A stretch of 64,000 nt of DNA from positions 620,001 to 684,000 of the forward strand of contig CM059622.1 in the NCBI GenBank assembly GCA_030435675.1, written 5' to 3'. The notes beneath the pieces were generated by a model. It searched no databases, was not told the DNA's origin, and worked only from the letters and a program-made list of their open reading frames with translations. The position numbers and the translations under genes are program-made. The DNA comes from Steinernema hermaphroditum. Its lineage: Eukaryota; Nematoda; Chromadorea; Rhabditida; Steinernematidae. Positions 24,594 through 35,717 of this stretch are shown here, in pieces. Within the stretch, counting starts at the first letter, position 1. Each line of letters begins with the position of its first letter.

Positions 24594-26989
24594 ATGAGAA
24601 TATGCAGCGTTCCCCTCCGCGCTTTGCAAGTAGCTCGTCAGGTTGAGCGGTTCCAAAGGCTCTCCTTGCCAGCGGTTAGTTTCTTACTGTTTTCCACTTT
24701 ATTTACATTTTTTCTGCTATTTGACCAATTCATAGTGTGCACTGAGATGATTGGGTTTTAAGGGTTATTTGCAATCTGCGACAAGTAACCTAAGTGGAAG
24801 TTCCGCGTATTTCCTTATTTTCCCTGGAAACAATGACTTTAGCGCAAAATTCCGAAGGTCTCTTGTTATACCGTTGAAATAGATGGAAAACTTATCGATA
24901 AGCAGTAAGGTTGTATTGACCACTAGATGTTGGCTTGAGCGTCGTGGAGTTCATGGAGTTGTGGAGTTCATGATTTCACTGAACTTTCTGAGTTTGCGTT
25001 GTGTCAAGACCTTTTGTAGCGATTTTTGAACTCACTCGGAAGGGCAAACCTTTTAGTTGCGTTTGACAAAACCCTTACTCAACGGGAAATTGTTAATGTA
25101 ACCTTGTGACATCAACGACACTTCAAGCTCTCACCTTCTCCCACAAACGATGGTTTATTTTCAAGTGAAAGCTTGTTTAGTCATGAACTTAAATCAGTCA
25201 TCAGTTTTATTCAGATTTCAATCGACCCTAACCGTTTCCCTTTCAGGCGCAAGTCCTACCCTCCCGTTCTCTCAGTGCCCAACAGAGCAGATGGTACAGT
25301 GCCGCCGGTGCGCAGCCTCCCAGGAAGAACTTCCTCTCGAATCTCGTCGACAACATCAAGGAGGAAATGGCCAAGAACAAAGAGCTCGAAGAAAACAAGC
25401 GCCAGCTCGATCAGCGACTAAAAGAGTTGAACGACAGTGACGCGCTCAAGGATGCTCGTCGAAAATTTGTAAGCTGAATCCATGTTGTCCGTTTTGGTAA
25501 TAGCTAGCCTGTAGGACCTCGTTGAGAAGGAAACACTGAAGAATTCGGAAGTGATCACCCAGAAACTCGAGGAGCTAAAAGATCAGATTGGAAAGATGGT
25601 CGCCGAAGTGCAGAAGACCGAAGCGGGCAAGAAGCTGACGGCCGCCGGTGAGGCGACTCTCAAGCAGGCCCGTGCCGCCGCGGAACAGATCGAAAAGGCC
25701 GCTGAGAAGGTCGGAAACACTGAAGTATACAAGCAAGCGTCGAAGGTATTCTGAGGTCACCATCTGAGCGCTCTAACTGATGGCGTTTAGACGGTTAAAG
25801 CCGTTAAAGAGGAGATTGACGAAGTCGCCGATGTTCGCATGTATTCCAGGCCTGAGACGCTGAAAATGCGTTCTGAAGGGTTCGACAAACACGATTTCGC
25901 CGCCAAAACATTCGAGCCGAACACTGAAGCCACTGGAATCGAGCTTCACAAGGAGTCGAAGTGGTACGCCGGGTGGAAAAAGTTCTCGGAGGAGAACACC
26001 TACTACAACAGTTCGTCCTAGAGTTGTAGAAATTTCTAAAAGTGACGTTTTAGAAGTGCTCGACTGGAAGATCCGTTACGACGAGTCGGAAAACATCGCT
26101 GTGCGCCTTATGCGTGGCGTCACGGAGAAGATCGGCAGCGTCTTCAGCGGTTCCAACGAGGTTTCTGAGGTGCTAACCGAAATTCACAAGGTCGATCCGT
26201 CGTTCGACAAGATCGAGTGGCTGCGGTTTTGCGAAAAAGAAGTCATTCCGAACATACTCGAGGCGTTCATCCGAGGTGAAATGGAAGTTCTCGAGGATTG
26301 GTGTTATGAGCGGGTAAGTGAAATATCCCAGAGTCGTATGTGGTGAATGATTAAGAAAGCCACCAGTGCTTTTGGTCTTAAACTCGCTGAGACGTTGAAT
26401 TCAGTCTATGTCTCTTTTTGTTTCCTGCAAATTTCTGGCTATTGTCTAGTGGTGCCACTTTGGAGAATTGTGGCTACTGGATCGGTTTTTCGTAGACTAC
26501 TTCACATCCCTAGTAGACGTCTGAATTGAAAGCATTAAACAGTCGTTTACATAGGCAGATGACCAGCTTGTTTAAGCTATGTATCTTTTTAACAACCTTG
26601 GCTAACCTATCCTTTTTCAGGCTTTTAACACGTTAGCGGCAGTAGTGAAGGAGTACCAGAAGATTGGATTCACTACCCAAGATTGCAGAATTATCGATGT
26701 TAGCAAAGTTGAGGTATGCAGCCACTGACGATCATGGTGTCTGAACTATCTTATTTAGATGGTATCGGGTAAAATGATGGAGCAGGGTCCAGTGATCATC
26801 ATCAACTTCCAAGCGTTCATGATCAATGTCGTCAAAAATAGCGAAGGCAAAGTCGTGCAAGGAGATCCGAACAAGCCAGTCCGAGTGCACCATGTGTGGG
26901 TAATGTGCCGCGACATGGAAGAGTACAACCCGGCGCGCGCGTGGAAGCTACTGGAAGTGCACATGCAGCAGGGAGATTTAGCTGTCTAG
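24594..26989 (+). CDS. timm-44: TIM44, mitochondrial import motor anchor
   Basis: I read seven exons: 24594-24674, 25247-25468, 25515-25745, 25791-26010, 26054-26313, 26621-26713 and 26759-26989, giving 445 residues. The first exon (MRICSVPLRALQVARQVERF) is an Arg-rich presequence without acidic residues. A charged coiled region (about 60-180) contains NFLSNLVDNIKEEMAKN, the segment TIM44 uses to bind mtHsp70 and TIM23. Residues of about 215-445 form the Tim44-like domain, with WKIRYDESENIAVRLMRG and a C-terminal half including GPVIIINFQAFMINVVKN and DMEEYNPARAWKLLE. TIM44 tethers mtHsp70 to the TIM23 channel on the matrix side and drives presequence import. The length matches the family. A longer N-terminus would need a non-ATG start and was rejected. 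Confidence 0.95.
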
Positions 26990-27681
26990 ATTCTATGGTT
27001 GTTGATTGTTGTCTGTTTTCTTCACACAAATCGTTGCTCACCAGATGCGGGAGGACAGGAGATGTCGCCGATGCTCTGTACATAGACCACCAGATAGGCT
27101 AGATTGTACACGTTTTTTATTGTTTGTATTGTTGTAACGGATGCGATTTTGATGACATTTTCTTGAGTGATGAGAGATATGGTCGGAACTTCTGCATTTT
27201 GGGGGTGCACTTTCCTTCTTGGAAACCGACGAAGACAGCTGTGATGGGGACGACTTTGTCTATGTCTGAAGGAGTGTAGCGATACTGGTGCTGACCTCAG
27301 ACTGCCTAGACATCTGTTTTGCCAGTGGATTACTCCTTCATTTGTGGAGATGTCTACAATCAACCGGTTCACAAAAAAGAGACAAAGTAACGGCTAGAAA
27401 TTATAGACGTCTATGTCCAGAATGCACACCGGCACAATTTCCGCCTACGTTCAGCGGCCGTTTGCCGATGATTAACGGCGTCCGTGGGCACTTAACGCTA
27501 CGGTCGTTTGTGTGGCGATCGGTGCACGGTGACGATGACGATTTATAGCCCGAGAGCGGGGACCAGTCCGGCGGGGTTATCATCTCCTTCTCGAGATATG
27601 CGCCCGCCTTCGGGTGCGAGGCCGCCGCGCACCCAGTCTTAGTGTTTTCACTGACGTTCACCCGGAAAGTAGTCGCGGGCG
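26990..27681. other. Intergenic region, TIM44 3' side to proline-rich gene promoter
   Basis: No gene can be supported. The last 200 bp become rich in GC and CG dinucleotides and probably form the promoter and 5' leader of the next gene. Confidence 0.5.
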
Positions 27682-30600
27682 ATGTCTGTCTGCGCCGCTC
27701 CGGCGGCGGCCCTTAGCGACGAGTTCGACGAGGACTCGAGGTGCGTTGTTGTACGGTAGTTCCGGGAATTACGGTATCGTTGTTTAGAATACGAACCCGT
27801 CTGGAGGCATGCCGCATGGGCATGCAGCAGCTGGAGGCGATGCGTTCGAAGCACACGAAGTTGATGGAGAACATCCGAAGCTATTATCCGACGGCGGCGG
27901 CGGAGGAAATGAAGGTGGTGGCGAGGGTGAAGAAGCCTCGCGAATCGCTCATGTCGCCCAGGAACGTCGCTTCGTTCATCACTAATGAGGTTGGTGCTTA
28001 TGGCTTTGTTAAGTTTTTGGGGAAGGGCTGAACAAGGAAAACTTAAAGGGCGTAAATGAGGGTGGTGGCTTCCAACATTCCCAGTCTATCACAGACAAAC
28101 AATTGAGATAGATGAAAATTGCCAAGAGTATGCCATTCGCCCTTTGATAAACTGCCAAAAATAGACGAATTTAAGGGGCCGTAAGGAAGGTGATGGTTCT
28201 CAAAAAGCCCATTCTATCATAGAAAGGATGAGACACGAATTGAGATCGAATTTTCCAACCTCGAGAGTCTGCCACTTCACCTCGTTCCTTTTGATACAAT
28301 AAACGGCCAAAAATAGAACGCTGATCATATGATTGTGAGTCTGAGGGCCTCCTTCATCAGGTGATCTTTCGTGAAGTATAAAAATAGAGAAGATATCTTG
28401 TTAGTTAATCGATCTATAGTGAGAATGAGATACACATTCTCGGCCGATGTACCACAATGCCGTCGATTTGGGAACGGACTTAAAATAGGTTTCTTTGTTG
28501 TCCCAGAACCGATTGAATCGCCGCGTTAGCTGTTAGACCTGTTCCCGAACCTATGCTAGGTCTATGAACTGTAAAATGTACAGTTCAACGATGAGCCATT
28601 TAAAAAAGCATCGCCAAACTAGGCTAATCCGTCAGCGAAGTGTCAAAAACCTAATTTTCCGAATTTCTCTGATTGACGCGCCGCGTGCCCTAATTGACCT
28701 TCTTCCGCGATTACAAAAAAAAGGTCAAGTTTGCACGGGCGATAGAGCACAAGGGAGGATCTGTTATTGTGCAAAATCGATGTGGCGATATTACTTAAGG
28801 GAATACCAAGTCTCATCAAGTGTGCTCTTAGACTTTTAGACTTTGTTTGGCCTTTAAATAAACAATTTATGTGAGCTCTTTGATTATTGGAGTTGTATAG
28901 CTTTGGAATTTACCAAATTTACCAAGAAAAGACCAAGTTTTAGAGTGCCTGGACACAGGTTCCCATCACTTCGCCATTTAAGATACTATAACGAGGGCCC
29001 AAGATGGCTCCATGATTTGAGACGATTACTTACCTTTTCATCATTGACATCTTTCTTTCAAACAGATTAAGATCACCCAAATCAAAGTTATACACTGTTT
29101 AAGCTTTAAGGATACCAGGCTGGGTGCTACAATGATGAACTGAACGGAATATGCGTGAACGTGATTAACCATTAGTGTGTTCATTATTATTGCACCTAGT
29201 GGACATTTCTGCGGTATTTTACGATCTGGCGCTGTTCGCTTTTTCGGATTCCATTTCTGCACCCTTTTGTTCTACAGTCTATTTCTGTAGAAAATGCACT
29301 TTTTTACTGAGAACTCATAGGCGTTTTGGGATTAGATACTGGAATAAGTAACATTTCCGTCTATATCGTCTCTCTTTATCCCAAAAAGTAGAATATACAA
29401 AATAATTTTGAGCCATTTTGTTTTCAATATGATCGAAGATCTCATATTATCCTTTTTTGGCACATATAGCCCTTCTTTGCCTGTTCTCCTTCTCTGCAGG
29501 GTGTCTAGTTTTAGTAGTTTTGGAAGCTGTCGCTAGCTCGTCCGTCTACTCTCGGCTTTGTCTCTTTTTGGTGTGAGTAACGCGTCTATTTTTAGCCATT
29601 TGAGACAGTTGCAATTGTGAGATCCGGTTGCAAGCAGCGGCGGCGCTAAATGACCATTGTCCACTCCGATGCTCGCTCTCGCGCGCCCGCGCATTATCAC
29701 CCCATCGCCGCACGACCACCCGCTGGCCGATAGCCGTGGGTCAGTGTGTCAACAAAGTCGAAAACGGCGGCAGCGCATAAAGGTGACTGTGTGTGTTGTA
29801 TATCTATCACCATCATCGCAGCGGCGATGATCTCCGTGTGCGCTCCTCAATTCAACAATCAATCAAGACAAGAGCGCGCGAGAGAGAGAGGAGATTCTCC
29901 GAATGGTCGAATTCGCCGACAAATTGTTCTTCCCGAAGGCGAAAAGTTCAAAACAATTGGAATGCGGGCGGGCTGGCGCGTTGCTCGGCGTTTTCGAAAG
30001 GCGAAAGGAGCGCCGGGGAAAGGGGACCGGATTTGGAATTGGGAGGAATGCCTGCGATCGGGATGCATCTTGTCGGAGAGGAACTGATGGTAAATGGAAC
30101 CCTGGCGTACATCGATGTTAGAAATATGTACGTAGACACTTCAAGTGTACTAGAAAGAATGGAAAGAGTGTTAGAAAGAGGAAGGATGCTTTTGATCTCA
30201 ATGAGGGACATGTAGATAACGTTTCTGTAAATAAAACTTTTTCAAATGAGAACATAGTGCTCGAAAAAGGTGGGTAAATAATGCATCACTGAATTTGTAG
30301 CAAAAGTGCTTTGAACAGATCGTTTTTGAGGCCGATTTTGACATTTATCAACGTATCGTTTAGCTGATATGATTATGGTACCCAATAGGAATGCACTTTA
30401 GGCTCATTTTTTGGGAAACCTGGGCTTTTGTCTTTGTCGTTCCTGTAATGCATTTATTTACCGATCTGAACGTTCTTGTACCTATGGGTCCTACCGATCA
30501 TAGACCCTTTTTATGACAAGCTATACAGATAATCTGATGAAATCTTGACCTCTGCGCTGTATTCAACCGGAAGAGAACACCCGGGAAGGTTCCTCTCGGT

Positions 30601-31742
30601 CTTACCAGTTTATACCCTTGAATCACTGTGGAAGGTGTCTTATAAAGCACAATATGCATCTCCTCTCCTCTCCGGTTACGGTTTTCTTTTCCAGCGATAT
30701 GAAGACCTTCTTCGTTGTGAGAGTCCAGTTCAGTGCTACAGCCATCGATCATCAGTCAGCATCGATTCAGGATGCGCATCCATCACTTCAGAGCAGCTTA
30801 ACAGGTAAGTAGTGCTTGTTCACATCACACCATTCATATGATCAAGCTTTCCCTTAAGCAGACGACTCATTTCTGTGCATATCTTGTAATAATTACCGTG
30901 TACGTTTCAGCAGCACCACCTCGTTCGGGACCCTTCGCAAAGCGTCAATCGACGAATCAGCCTCCTTAGCTGAAGTGGACCCCCATCATCAAAACGACGA
31001 CAATAGCATGACTCACATGATAGCGACGGCCATCGCCAGCACCACCGCCGTGAGGCCCTCACGGCGATACGTCAAGAACTGGCAGCGCGAACGGCCCCGC
31101 TCCATGTACGCCAGCGTGCCTGACGACGCCGAGCCGAGCTACTTGGACACGCACTCTTTCTCCCAGATCACTCCCCCTCCGACGCAGAGGAAGTTCGCTA
31201 CCGTATCCCGAACGGAGAGTTTCCACCAGACACCCCTCCACCGACGCTCGTTGAGCAACCTCGTCTCGCCCGAGTGTGCCAGAGTCACGCCAATGCCCAA
31301 ATCGCCAGAAGCACCGCCGAAGACGACCGCAGGTGTTACGGTAGCCGCCTCGAAGCCACTCAGTCTCTCGTCTCCACGTCCTCTACCTCGTACCGTTCCT
31401 CAGCCGCCGCCGAGGAACTCCCTCAAACCTCAGGCTCAATCGCCTCCCTCTGTATACCACACGGCGCGTGTCTACGTTCAACAGCAGCGCCCGGTCATAA
31501 CCAAGGCGAGGGATACGGTAACCCCGACGTTCATCGCACATCCAGCCCTCGTTGTCAGCAGGTAAGGACTAGCTTCGTCTAGAAGTTCAAATGAACATGA
31601 TTTCAGATCCCAAAGCAGTGGATCCTCAACAGACTCTTCGCCCGTGTCCATCCGGCGCACATACGTCGTCCAGCCGATCCGCCGAAACGAGGTGAAAAGC
31701 CCGAAGACGGAGAAGCGATGGTTCGAGTCGGAGTCGCTCTGA
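27682..31742 (+). CDS. Unrecognised Pro/Ser-rich protein with N-terminal coiled segment
   Basis: I do not recognise the family. I read five exons: 27682-27740, 27788-27989, 30695-30804, 30911-31561 and 31607-31742, giving 385 residues with all phases consistent. Residues 20-60 (LEACRMGMQQLEAMRSKHTK) look helical. Residues 88-123 contain CYSHRSSVSIDSGCASIT, a Ser-rich patch suited to phosphorylation. The rest is disordered, rich in Pro, Ser and Arg, with SH3-like stretches such as RPLPRTVPQPPPRN. The C-terminus RRTYVVQPIRRNE...KRWFESESL is basic then acidic. No membrane helix or catalytic motif is visible; a cytoplasmic adaptor is a guess. The 2.7-kb second intron contains a possible alternative first exon. 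The gene ends about 140 bp from the convergent AGGF1-type gene, with AATAAA near 31833. Confidence 0.7.
30048..30089 (+). CDS. Possible alternative first exon of the proline-rich gene
   Basis: ATG at 30048 opens 14 codons (MPAIGMHLVGEELM) ending exactly at a GTAAAT donor. The phase is 0, which joins in frame to the exon at 30695. The 400 bp upstream are GC-rich and include a GA-rich tract, unlike the AT-rich rest of the intron, which would suit a second promoter. It would give a shorter isoform lacking the helical N-terminus. This is inference from frame and composition only. Confidence 0.35.
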
Positions 31743-31881
31743 GGACTTGTCCAGCGGACAAGCACCCTCGCTTGTTTCTACCTGTTAAGCTAACACAACG
31801 TTGTATATATTATGCCCGAATGCCTAACTCTTAAATAAAATTATATACTTGATTATAATTGTCACATATACAGCCACCCCT

Positions 31882-33788
31882 TCAACCTTGTCTTATGTCC
31901 TTCGCCGAAGCCTGCAAAGAACTCCTTTACAACAGAGATGGAACCGCTCGCTCACCTCTTCGAAGCGTCTTCTAGTAACGTCGAGTAACCTCTGCTTCTT
32001 GCTAAGAGGCGCGTCCGATGTCACCGTAGTTCCGAGACCGGCGCGGTCCTTGCGAATCTCGGAACTCACCTGAAATGACAGGACTAGCTACGCAGAACTA
32101 CGTGATGTTACCGGTCCCAGCATTCCTTGTTCGTTCTTCCCGAGTCCAGTTCCCTCCTTCCAGCCCATCCCCTTCAGAAGCTTGAAGCCCTTGTTCTCCA
32201 CGGTCAGTGGCTCCTGAATTTTTGGTGGCTGCGATCGCAAGACAACACTCTCAGTGTGGCCATCTGAAGCGGGAAACAGTGTATCTAGGAAGCGTTAACA
32301 GTGTCATACTGATCGTAGGTCGAGCAGAGCAGTTCTTGTAGATTCCTGATCCATTTGAGGATGTTGTAGGCGAATCGCTGCCGACGATCTCGCGACGTTG
32401 ACGCGCCCGGTCGCTGTAGTTTTTCTGTGTCCGATAATCACTCTCCTATAAGCAGCTTTTGAGTTGTGGTCTGTGAGTGACGCCGAACCTTCAGGTTGAG
32501 ACCATATGTGGACTTCATTCGGCGAATGTTCTCGAGCCTTTGGGACTCTGAAGAACGCTTCGTTTGGGGGACATTCACTTCCTTGCTCTCAATGGCTGCC
32601 AGTAGGCCGGGTTCACATCCCTGGCACGTGTTGCTTCCTGAAACAAAGCGAAGTGTCATGAATATTCTAGCAGAGCTGATTTGTACCGTGATGGATATGG
32701 ACAATGAAGCGGTGATTGCCTATGTTGAACTCGTCTCCGTGGTTGAGGCGATAGCGCTCGTCCAAGCCGCCCTAAATCATCAGCTATAGGCGCCCAGAAT
32801 ATAGATATATGTACCTCAATGTATTGTCCATTCAAAAGCGCCCATTTACTGCAGCATTCGAGAGTATAGCCATGGCTAGCCACGTCGTCCGTTTCGTTTT
32901 CGTACTTCAGAGAAATGTGCAACTGAAAAGAAGCAGACTATGTTTCCTTCAACGGTACCTCAACTCACTCCCCCAATATAGTTCTCGTCAGGCTCCACTT
33001 TGACATCGCAATCTCCACTACCCACCGTAGCTCCCATAACCGTAACGATGTGAAGAGTCGGGTTCCCGTCCGAAAACTGGACCAATCGAATGCACGGAGG
33101 GAACTCTTGGCGTTCACTTTCCCTGGCCACCGCCTCATCATCCGACGAACACGAATCGTCGCTTTCAAAATACGTTTCCTCAGCTGTCATTTCCTGTCCA
33201 AATTGCGCATCGTGCAGTACAGGCAGGTCGTCATCGTTCTCCTAAAGAAATGGTTGAATGGCGGGCTTCCACGAGTGACAAACCTTGAACCTCTCGAAGA
33301 ACGTTCTCCGTCTGCCTTTTTTGGATGGAACGCATTCGTCGACGAGTCCAAACAGCAGCTCGCAGATGTCCACGTTGTTCTGATCAAAAGCACTCTCCAC
33401 GGCCTGACATCCGAAGAGGCACATCGCTCGTCGTCGGAATCGCTTCTTGGACCACTCTCCTGCGCGGAAATGCTTATGCGCCGTGTAGGTTCCCGTCCGT
33501 GCATTGTAGGAGTACCAGGATTGCGCGGCCACGTTGTAGTACATTGAAGATTTCTGCAAAAGGGGGCTTTTCAGTGTCACAAAACACGTGTCACGTTACC
33601 GGATCGTAGTAGTAGCCCGTGGTTGCGTTGTAATACATGCCGGAGGCCTCGTCGAGCACGTATCCCGGAAGAACTGTGTCCATGTAGAAAGTGGAGGCCG
33701 CCTCCTTCACCATATCGGCCACGGAAATACCGTCGCTGTGACCAGCATGTTGTGAAGATTCCTCGGAGTTTTCCGACTCTCCCCACAT
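31882..33788 (-). CDS. AGGF1: AGGF1-type protein: OCRE, FHA and G-patch domains
   Basis: I read ten minus-strand exons: 33788-33600, 33553-33284, 33241-32969, 32922-32815, 32771-32687, 32637-32489, 32424-32310, 32263-32112, 32069-31956 and 31911-31882, giving about 494 residues. The OCRE-like tyrosine repeats lie at residues 40-80 (GYVLDEASGMYYNATTGYYY). The FHA domain spans about 190-305 (PPCIRLVQFSDGNPTLHIVT through SKWALLNGQYIE and HGDEFNIGNHRF). CxxCEPG and a basic region (RRMKSTYGLNLK) follow. The G-patch is near 430 (GMGWKEGTGLGKNEQGMLGP). The order and spacing match human AGGF1, a nuclear RNA-linked protein also described as an angiogenic factor. TTTCAG before the ATG fits trans-splicing. 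The final 9-codon exon rests on a 44-bp intron; reading through instead would give a slightly longer tail. Confidence 0.92.
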
Positions 33789-34580
33789 CGTCTTCTTGGT
33801 CGGAGCTGAAATCGAAAGTAAAGCTGGCAAGCATACAATCAAAAGACGACAGCTGAACGTTACAATCTGTTTATTGGCACTAAAAATATAAACACGTGCA
33901 TTTCATTCAAACTATATTCAATTCGAATGAGCAATCCAGGCCTTCTTTGCAAGCAGGCTGTGGGTGAACCATTCAAGAGAGGTTTGTGAGGTTTTGAATC
34001 GAAGAACGGCAGAATGAGAGAACGGGGACGTAGGATGTTTATCATTGTTGGGCAGAGACGTTTGAAGTCAGCCAAATGTCTGACTCCTGAAACGATGCGC
34101 CGGTTTGTCTGCGATACGTTGACGACCGGTTGCTCTCGCGCGACTTTCAAAGAATTGAATGCGACAGTCTCTCCCGTGGCGGTTTGAATTTCGGTTTTTC
34201 AATTCATTTTGAATTTTCCGTCTCTGTGTAACGGTGTGTGTCAGTCAGTGCTGTGTGAGCGCGTCGACTCTTGGCGAAAGTGGCACCGTTTTCTCCGAGA
34301 TGTAACGCTCAAAGTTTGAGGGGTAAATAAAGTGCAGCGTTGACTCCACTCTGTGTGGACTTTTTACCAGTAAATCACGACAACATCGGCAGTTACCCTG
34401 TAAAAGACGGAAAAGTGCAAAGAGGAAGGAACGGAAATGGTTTTTGGGGTTCTTATCTGGGGTTCTTTGGAAATGCCCGCAATCGCCATTTAACCTGTTT
34501 GTTGTAGTTCGCTCTCTCGTGTTTTGCTGGCAGTTTTGACCATTTTCTGATCCTTAATTGCTTTCAGGGGTTGCCGAACG

Positions 34581-35717
34581 ATGGCGACGGAAAACGACGA
34601 GAACAGCAACGCCGTCCGTGATGACGGGTACGAGTGTTCGTTTCATCCACTCTTGATGATCGGCTTCTTTTTAGGCAAGAAAAGCAAAAAATGTGGGCGT
34701 TGGAAGATTTCGACATTGGTCGAGCTGTCGGTCGTGGCAAGTTCGGCACGGTGTTCTTGGCCCGTGACCGTAGGTCAAAGTTTGTTGTCGCCATGAAGGT
34801 CATCTTCAAGAAGCAGATCGAAAAGTACGAAATGATTGAACAGTTGCGGCGGGAGGTGACGATCCAGTACCAGTTACGGTGAGCTGTTGTGCAGTTTCAT
34901 GGTTTACTTACATTCAATCCTTAGCCACACAAATATTTTGCGCCTGTATGGATACTTCCACGACAAGATCCGCCTTTACATCGTGCTCGAATATGCTGGC
35001 CGTGGAAATCTGTTCGATCTCATGAAGAAGTTGAAGAAGTTCGACTCAAAGCGCTCAGCTTTCTACATCAACCAGGTGGTCAGCGCACTGCAGTATTGTC
35101 ATGAAAATGGCGTCTTCCACCGGGACTTGAAGCTTGAAAATCTTCTTCTCACGGACAGTGAAACAATTAAACTAGCAGACTTTGGATGGTCTGTTCAAGT
35201 GAAGAGTACAGACATAAGGTATCCAAGTGGATTTTGGGATTCATTCATGTTTACCTTTGATTTAGGCGTTCCACAACATGCGGTACACTGGACTACATAT
35301 GCCCGGAGGTGAGTACTGAATTTGCTAATTGGTGTAGAACTAAGCATTTTCTTTTAGATGTTGAGTGAAGAACCGCACACTCACACCGTGGACAACTGGT
35401 CCGTTGGAATTCTCCTATATGAATTCCTGACTGGAAGCGCACCCTTCGCCGTGGAAGTGGCTGGCGACACGATTGAGCGTATTCGTAATGTGCAGTACGA
35501 TTTTCCAGAAGACTTCGATGAAGGTGCTAAGGATATCGTCTCTAGAGTGAGTCTCTTCTCTTACCTCTTCGCTGACTGGTTTTCGTTCATTCAGTTGTTG
35601 GTTCGCGAGGCCAATGAGCGTATGTCGTTGCCCGCCGTGCTCGCCCACAACTGGGTGGTGAATGGATCCGCAAGTTACGAACTGGAGCTGGAGGCGAAGA
35701 GGACTCAGAAGCCATAA
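34581..35717 (+). CDS. Aurora-family protein kinase (Aurora B/AIR-2-like size)
   Basis: I read six exons: 34581-34627, 34675-34878, 34925-35218, 35266-35308, 35358-35546 and 35595-35717, giving 299 residues. The N-terminus before the kinase domain is only about 25 residues, as in Aurora B types. Visible motifs are the glycine loop GRGKFGTVF, catalytic lysine in [19 protein letters not shown] (the Aurora signature) and the activation segment [11 protein letters not shown] with the expected threonine after RR. Three conserved positions differ from usual Auroras: HRDLKLEN in place of HRDIKPEN, ICPEM in place of LPPEM, and a slightly longer activation loop (VKSTDIRR). Auroras phosphorylate histone H3 and kinetochore targets in cell division. 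TTTCAG ends 14 bp before the ATG. Whether this is the only Aurora B or a diverged paralogue cannot be told here. Confidence 0.9.

Noticed and set aside
29041..29262. Minus-strand 73-codon frame in the proline-rich gene intron
   Set aside because: AT-rich, no motifs, no splice sites; chance frame.
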